64,000 nucleotides of DNA from Triticum aestivum (lineage: Eukaryota; Streptophyta; Magnoliopsida; Poales; Poaceae). The first letter of the stretch is position 1; the number at the start of each line of letters is the position of its first letter. The stretch is taken from NCBI RefSeq assembly GCF_018294505.1, contig NC_057801.1, positions 435,652,201 to 435,716,200 on the forward strand, written 5' to 3'. Positions 58,560 to 64,000 of this stretch are shown in pieces. Both the position numbers and the translations under genes were made by a program. The notes beneath the pieces were generated by a model that did not search any database, was not told where the DNA came from, and saw only the letters and a program-made list of their open reading frames with translations.

Positions 58560-58821
58560 CCGAAATTTTCCTCGCCCTCGCTTCTACCACGGTTTTTTCT
58601 GTCATGGACGGCCCAAAGAATGTCATGCAACTGCGTCTCCGGCCCTCCTAGGATGAAAAGCCCATTTTCTGTCATGATTTTTTATCATAGAAGTAGGAGC
58701 CCACCACATCTATGATGATACCGGATTTTGTCACAATTATCGTCCTAGAAGTGTCATATGTATGATAGAAAAGAATTTCGTTCGGCCCAAAATGTCACGG
58801 ATGTGTATTTTTTTTGTAGTG
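58560..58821 (-). repeat. Right subterminal repeats and terminal inverted repeat of the CACTA element
   Basis: Copies of TGTCATGATTTT, ATCATAGAAGTAG, CGTCCTAGAAGTGTCAT and TGTCACGGATGTGTATTT mirror the motifs of the left end. The terminal bases TTTTTTTTGTAGTG are the inverted CACTACAAAAAA. Confidence 0.8.
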
Positions 58822-58824
58822 TAT

Positions 58825-59836
58825 CTACTATATGATTCACGCTCGAACTTTTGGTATCCAGTGTTCCGAGGCCATATCTGCATATGCTAGGCTCGTCAAG
58901 TTTAACCCAAGTATTCTGCGTGTGCAAAACTGGCTTGCACCTGTTGTAGATGAACGTAGAGCTTATCACACCCAATCATCACATGGTGTCTCGGCATGAC
59001 GAACTTTGGCAACGGTGCATACTCAGGGAGAACACTTTTATCTTGAAATTTAGTGAGAGATCATCTTATAATGCTACCGTCAATCAAAGCAAAATAAGAT
59101 GCATAAAGGATAAACATCACATGTAATCAATATAAGTGATATGATATGGCCATCATCATCTTGTGCTTGTGATCTCCATCTCTGAAGCACCATCATGATC
59201 ACCATCGTCACCGGCACGACACCTTGATCTCCATCATAACATCATTGTTGTCTCGCCAACTATTGCTCTACGACTATCGCTACCGCTTAGTGATAAAGTA
59301 AAGCAATTACAGGGCGATTGCATTGCATACAATATAGTGACAACCATATGGCTCCTGCAAGTTGCCGATAACTTTGTTACAAAACATGGTCATCTCATAC
59401 AATAAAATTTAGCATCATGTCTTGACCATATCACATCACAACATGCCCTGCAAAAACAAGTTAGACATCCTCTACTTTGTTGTTGCAAGTTTTACGTGCC
59501 TGCTATGGGTTGAGCAAGAACCATTCTTGCCTATGCATCAAAACCACAACGATAGTTCGTCAAGTTAGTGCTCTTCTCAAGGACCGGGCGTAGCCACACT
59601 CGGTTCAACTAAAGTTGGAGAAACTGACACTCGCTAGCCACCTATGTGCAAAGTACGTCGGTAGAACCAGTCTCGTGTAAGCGTACTCATAATGTCGGTC
59701 TGGGCCGCTTCATCCAACAATACCGCTGAACCAAAGTATGACATGCTGGTAAGCAGTATGACTTGTATCACCCACAACTCACTTGTGTTCTACTCGTGCA
59801 TATATCATCTACACATAAACCTGGCTCGGATGCCAC
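58825..59836 (-). other. Leader and primer-binding site of Copia element D
   Basis: It continues the leader of D after the CACTA insertion and is the reverse complement of the leader of element F. Directly beside the LTR the minus strand reads GTGGCATCCGAGCCAGG (59836-59820), a drifted initiator tRNA-Met primer site. No gene is seen. Confidence 0.75.
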
Positions 59837-61574
59837 TGTTGGGGAATGTAGTAATTTCAAAAATTTCCTACGCACATGCAAGACCATGGTGATGCATAGC
59901 AACGAGAGGGGAGAGTGTCTTCCACGTACCCTCGTAGACCGAAAGCGGAAGCGTTAGCACAACGCGGTTCTTGTAGTCGTACGTCTTCATGATCCGACCG
60001 ATCCAAGTACTGAACGTACGGCACCTCCGAGTTCAGCACACGTTCAGCTCGATGACGTCCCGCGAACTCCAATCCAGCAGAGCTTCACGGGAGAGTTTCG
60101 TCAGCACGACAGCGTGATGACGGTAATGATGTTGCTACCGACGCAGGGCTTCGCCTAAGCACCACTACGATATGACCGAGGTGGAATATGGTAGAGGGGG
60201 GCACCGCAGACGGCTGGGAGAGATCAACAGATCAACTTGTGTGTCCATGGGTTGCCCCTCTCCCCCGTATATAAAGGAGTGGAGGAGGCGGAGGGCCGGC
60301 CCTCAACTATGGCGCGCCCTGGGGAGTCCTACTCACACCGGGAGTAGGATTCCCCCCCCCCCCCTTCCATGTAGTAGGAGTAGGAGAGAAGGAAAGGGAA
60401 AAGAGAAGAGAAGGAAGGAGGGGCCGCAGCCCCTCCCCCTAGTCCAATTCGGACTAGGCCTTGTGGGGGCACGCAGCCTCCCCTCTCTCTTTCCCCTAAT
60501 GCCCAATAAGGCCCATATACTCCCCGGCGAATTCCCGTAACTCTCCAGTACTCCGATAAATACCCGAATCACTCGAAACCTTTCCGAAGTCCGAATATAG
60601 TTGTCCAATATATTGATCTTTATGTCTCGACCATTTCGAGACTCCTCGTCATGTCCGTGATCATATCCGGGACTCCGAACTACCTTCGGTAAATCAAAAC
60701 ACAAAAACTCATAATACCGATCGTCACCGAACTTTGAGCGTGCGGACCCTACGGGTTCGAGAACTATGTAGACATGACCGAGACATGTCTCCGGTCAATA
60801 ACCAATAGCGGAACCTGGATGCTCATATTGGCTCCCACATATTCTTCGAAGATCTTTATCGGTCAAACCGCATAACAACATATGTTGTTCCCTTTGTCAT
60901 CGGTATGTTACTTGCCCGAGATTCGATCGTCGATATCTCAATACCTAGTTCAATCTGATTACCGACAAGTATCTTTACTCGTTATGTAATGCATCATCCC
61001 ATAACTAACTCATTAACTATATTGCTTGCAAGGCTTATAGTGATGTGCATTACCGAGAGGGCCCAGAGATACCTGTCCGACAATCAGAGTGACAAATCCT
61101 AATCTCGAAATACGTCAACTCAACAAGTACCTTCGGAGAGACCTGTAGAGCACCTTTATAATCACCTAGTTACGTTGTGACGTTTGGTAGCACACAAAGT
61201 GTTCCTCCGGTAAGCGGGAGTTACATAATATCATAGTCATAGGAACATGTATAAGTCATGAAGAAAGCAATAGCAACATACTAAACGATCAAGTGCTAAG
61301 CTAACGGAATGGGTCAAGTCAATCACATCATTCTCCAAATGATGTGATCCCGTTAATCAAATGACAACTCATGTCTATGGCTAGGAAACTTAACCATCTT
61401 TGATTCAACGAGCTAGTCAAGTAGAGGCATACTAGTGACGCTCTGTTTGTCTATGTATTCACACATGTATCAAGTTTCCGGTTAATACAATTCTAGCATG
61501 AAGAATAAATATTTATCATGAAATAAGGAAATAAATAATAACTTTATTATTTCCTCTAGGGCATATTTCATTCA
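59837..61574 (-). repeat. 5' LTR of Copia element D (right copy)
   Basis: This is 1738 bp, collinear with 28538-30257. On the plus strand it starts TGTTGGGGAATG and ends CATATTTCATTCA, followed by CTTTG. It includes a homopolymer C run near 60353-60364 that the left copy lacks. Confidence 0.92.
60267..60276 (-). promoter_or_regulatory. TATA box of the 5' LTR of element D
   Basis: On the minus strand the sequence reads CCTTTATATACGGG, so the TATATA core faces the body of D. The counterpart in the left LTR is at 28967-28976. Confidence 0.65.
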
Positions 61575-61579
61575 CTTTG

Positions 61580-63716
61580 TGCACCTCACGGTCCCACAAA
61601 TGTGTGTACATGAGGAATACTACCTTGTATTTATATTGCAAGCTTGTCTAGTCACTATGTGGTATGTCTTCTCATGAGAAATTCAAATTCTAAATAGTCC
61701 ATTAATTCTCTTGTTGGATCCTCTTATTGCCTCTTGTTAAGTTTTCTTTGGTAACACATTATGGGGGAGTAACATACTATGTGTATATTACAAGCCTAGA
61801 AAATGCGTACATTTGAGATATTGTCACCTAGAGTTGATATTGTAAATTATCTTGTTCCTAGGTGACATGTTAGCTCTAGAAGTTGCAATTTGATTTGTTC
61901 TTGGTGTGAAGATGATATTGGATTTCCTTCTATCTACCACCGAGAATCATTTCCAAATACGTCATGTCTTTTGAGAATTGGTACTCACTTATGCGTGGTC
62001 AAAATTATTGATCATCTTCATTGGGTTTTGTTTTCATTGCCTTATCTCTTGCCAAGATTGTGTCAACTCCCATTGCCTTCCGTGCCACTTGTGGATCTTT
62101 TTGTTTTCTTGATCTTGTCTAGTGTTTTCTTGATATAGTGTAAGTGGTGATCCAACCTTGTGCATTTTGTATTCAAATGCAAATTCTCTATAATGCACAA
62201 CTCGTGGGGGAGCTATCCTATTTTCTATAAAACACTCATCTTGTGATCCATATTAAGTGTGTATTGGTGGACGACAAGCCCTTTCTTTTTGGTACTTTGT
62301 GCCATCATCAAACTTTGTAGAGAGCTTGGTTTGTTTGGAACCATCCTCTATTTTGGGAGTTTGAGATCATTTTGTGTGTTTCAATGGATATCTCATTCCT
62401 TGATGTATCTTGTAATGATATCTTCCAAGTGATGATTTCTCCATTTGCTAACCTATTTTCACTTGATATTTATTTTCATTTGGTTTTGTTTCTTGAAAGT
62501 TTCGAGCATGCATATTTACTTCATGTATTTTATTTTGCATGCTTTCTTTTTTTGACCCAATATATAAGTGAAACTCCACCGAGTCTCAATTTGGATGAGA
62601 TGTGCATGAAATTTATCTTCATATATATGTATGTGGAGTTTTTCCTATGTATTGGTGTTTCTAACTCTTTGGTCCCAATGAGGTTGGCTACCATTTTTTG
62701 TGTGTTGTTGTTCTAGGAACAATTCGAGATTCATTGGATGCTCGGCTCACTCACAAGGAAGGTGTTGTCTCCAAGTAATTATTGGAGTCAATCTAGGATG
62801 ATCAATGAACTACTATCTACCTTCAATTGGTATCTACATCATCCTTCCAATGTTAACTCGGTAACAAGTATCTTCATATACTTCATGCACACATTTCTTG
62901 CATCAACCTTGTGTAGGTTGTATCATGGCATGTTATTCATTCTTTCTTGTGATACTTGTTTCCTTTCTCAAAGCATCCCAACAATGATCTCTTGTTGCTA
63001 GTTGTGATGTCTTTGATGTTCGTGTGGTTGGAATTCATTTATATACAATAAGACCATATCTAGCCATGTGCTATGCTCTCAAGCAAATTTCTTATTGGAA
63101 TATTTATGACTTCGTTGTGGATATGTTGTTCTTTCCTTTTTGTAACTATTTCGTGTGTATATCCTTTTTTGTGGATTGATATCATCATGATTTTCATCTA
63201 CCTAGAATCTTATACACTTGAGAGAAGTTACATCTGGAGTTGACATCCTTATTCTTGCATCCACCTTTCCTTGGTGGTTATGTGAAAGGATTTATCATGA
63301 GTGCAGATCTAATATCGTTGCATCTTGATGCACTCTGTTGCGGTGAAGATATTTTCTCTCTTGCTTGTCTTGATGAGGCTTTTGCCATTTCGATTGGTAT
63401 CCCTCCTCTTGACAAAGCTATCATTTTCTTTCTTCACCATGGGTTGCATAAGTGTTGGTTATTCATTTTGCATATTTAGTGTGCTTGTGAACCCATTTGT
63501 TTGGTGTGTGTGGGAAGGACATGTCATGCACCTTGTATCTCCACTATTCAAGACTATGTTGATGCTTAATGCTCACCCTTACCTTAGTCTTCTCAAGTGC
63601 TTTGCGATGACTCACACACATCATTTTGGTTGAGCCTACTCTTAAGTTGCCTCTTTTATGTTGATCAACCATTTGTTTGTTGCAAGTGCTAGCCTTTGTT
63701 TCCTACATGCTCACTT
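61580..63716 (+). other. Non-coding body of element C, right of element D
   Basis: This is the continuation of 28150-28537. It is AT-rich with many TTTG/CTTG words and scattered purine runs (TATGGGGGAGTAACA at 61761, GTGGGGGAGCTATCC at 62203). The open frames of 80-115 residues (for example 62372-62716 and 63325-63633) show hydrophobic, codon-random composition without any domain. No polymerase genes are seen, which fits a large non-autonomous retrotransposon. Confidence 0.6.
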
Positions 63717-64000
63717 GCACCTGTTGTGAGTTTCTATTGATTTTCGAGGAGTGATGATCCTATTTTGTGCACTTGGTATCCTAATGCAAATATTGTAAGG
63801 AGTGCACACATCATGGGGAGATTCACTAGTGTCTTTAGAACACTCCGTTGCTCTCCTGCACTTGTTGTGAGGTTCTATTGAACTTGGGGGAGTGACGATC
63901 CTATTGTGTGCTCATTGTATCTAATTACAAAACTAAGCTGTGCACAAATCATGGGGAGCTTCTCTAGAACACTCCTTTGCTCATATCATAATATCTTTTA
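63717..64000 (+). repeat. Tandem repeat of about 141 bp in element C
   Basis: Unit 1 starts GCACCTGTTGTGAGTTTCTA (63717) and unit 2 GCACTTGTTGTGAGGTTCTA (63858). Each contains GGAGTGATGATCCTATT or a close variant, CACATCATGGGGAG or ACAAATCATGGGGAG, and AGAACACTCCGTTGCTC or AGAACACTCCTTTGCTC. The second unit is reached by the window edge. Confidence 0.8.

Larger units (their letters stand above)
34338..58821 (-). mobile_element. CACTA (En/Spm) transposon G, 24.5 kb
   Basis: The ends are CACTAAAAAAAAATACACTT at the left and, in reverse complement, CACTACAAAAAAAATACACA at the right. Both continue with CCGTGA, and both are flanked by TAT (34335-34337 and 58822-58824). A 3-base duplication and CACTA ends define the superfamily. 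Removing it rejoins the leader of Copia D perfectly (GATCATAT + CTACTATATG), as comparison with the leader of F at 14500 shows. The known gene remains lie on the minus strand near the left end. It resembles Jorge-type Triticeae CACTAs, a name given from memory. No catalytic transposase (TnpD type) was recognised, so this is probably a non-autonomous element with a long cargo. Confidence 0.93.
28538..61574 (-). mobile_element. Reverse-oriented Copia retrotransposon D (BARE1/WIS/Angela group), split by a CACTA element
   Basis: Both ends are complete: TGTTGGGGAACG at the left and GCATATTTCATTCA at the right, flanked by CTTTG (28533-28537 and 61575-61579). Its 5' LTR is on the right. Subtracting the CACTA insertion leaves about 8.55 kb, the normal size for this group. 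The coding parts lie on the minus strand between 30258 and 34337 and are broken. The leader and primer site are at 58825-59836. It is inserted in the non-coding body of element C. Confidence 0.93.

Noticed and set aside
61890..63633. Series of 80-115-residue frames considered as host genes
   Set aside because: They are hydrophobic, lack domains and lie in the non-coding body of element C; no start context or splice pattern supports them.

Overview
The window is plant nuclear DNA from a large, repeat-rich grass genome. It is most likely a member of the Triticeae (wheat, Aegilops, rye or barley). The evidence is BARE1/WIS/Angela-type Copia LTRs, a Triticeae-type Gypsy element with a tRNA-Asp primer site, a large CACTA transposon and Stowaway MITEs. 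I see no intact host gene, no tRNA or rRNA gene and no CRISPR array. Almost everything is a nest of transposable elements, most of it datable by which element interrupts which.

Layout, outside to inside. Positions 1-1923 are a Gypsy LTR flanked on both sides by its own internal sequence (element A). Positions 1924-2589 hold an LTR-like scrap and unclassified GC-rich DNA. Positions 2590-3132 are the reverse transcriptase part of an old Copia element (H). Into H went Copia element F: its 5' LTR begins at 3133 and resumes at 11889-13485, followed by its leader and a broken gag up to 15204. A complete Copia element E (3268-11883, target duplication AACAA) sits inside the LTR of F. At 15205 a large non-autonomous LTR element C interrupts the gag of F. 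Its 5' LTR is split by a complete Gypsy-like element B (16456-24638, target duplication TACCG). The broken gag-like gene of C is at 25742-28149, and its long non-coding body continues at 61580-64000, past the window edge. Inside C lies a reverse-oriented Copia element D (28538-61574, target duplication CTTTG). Inside the leader of D lies a 24.5-kb CACTA transposon G (34338-58821, target duplication TAT).

Element G carries a decayed minus-strand CACTA gene (TnpA-like, with part of what looks like a Ptta/En/Spm transposase domain), several MITEs, a LINE 3' end and satellite-like subterminal arrays. It shows no recognisable catalytic transposase. Its middle (about 43.2-53.5 kb) holds at least four diverged plus-strand copies of a gene-like unit: a TATA-like box, a GC-rich first exon ending in a GT donor, an intron, and a second exon that begins after a conserved polypyrimidine-CAG acceptor and contains a conserved block around GTGGAACTGCACAAAAGGAG. 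I cannot assign a product to it. This array is the most unusual thing in the window.

None of the element proteins is intact. E, F, H, D, B and C all carry frameshifts or stops, so any movement would have depended on proteins supplied in trans. Family names are from memory of sequence character and were not checked against a database.
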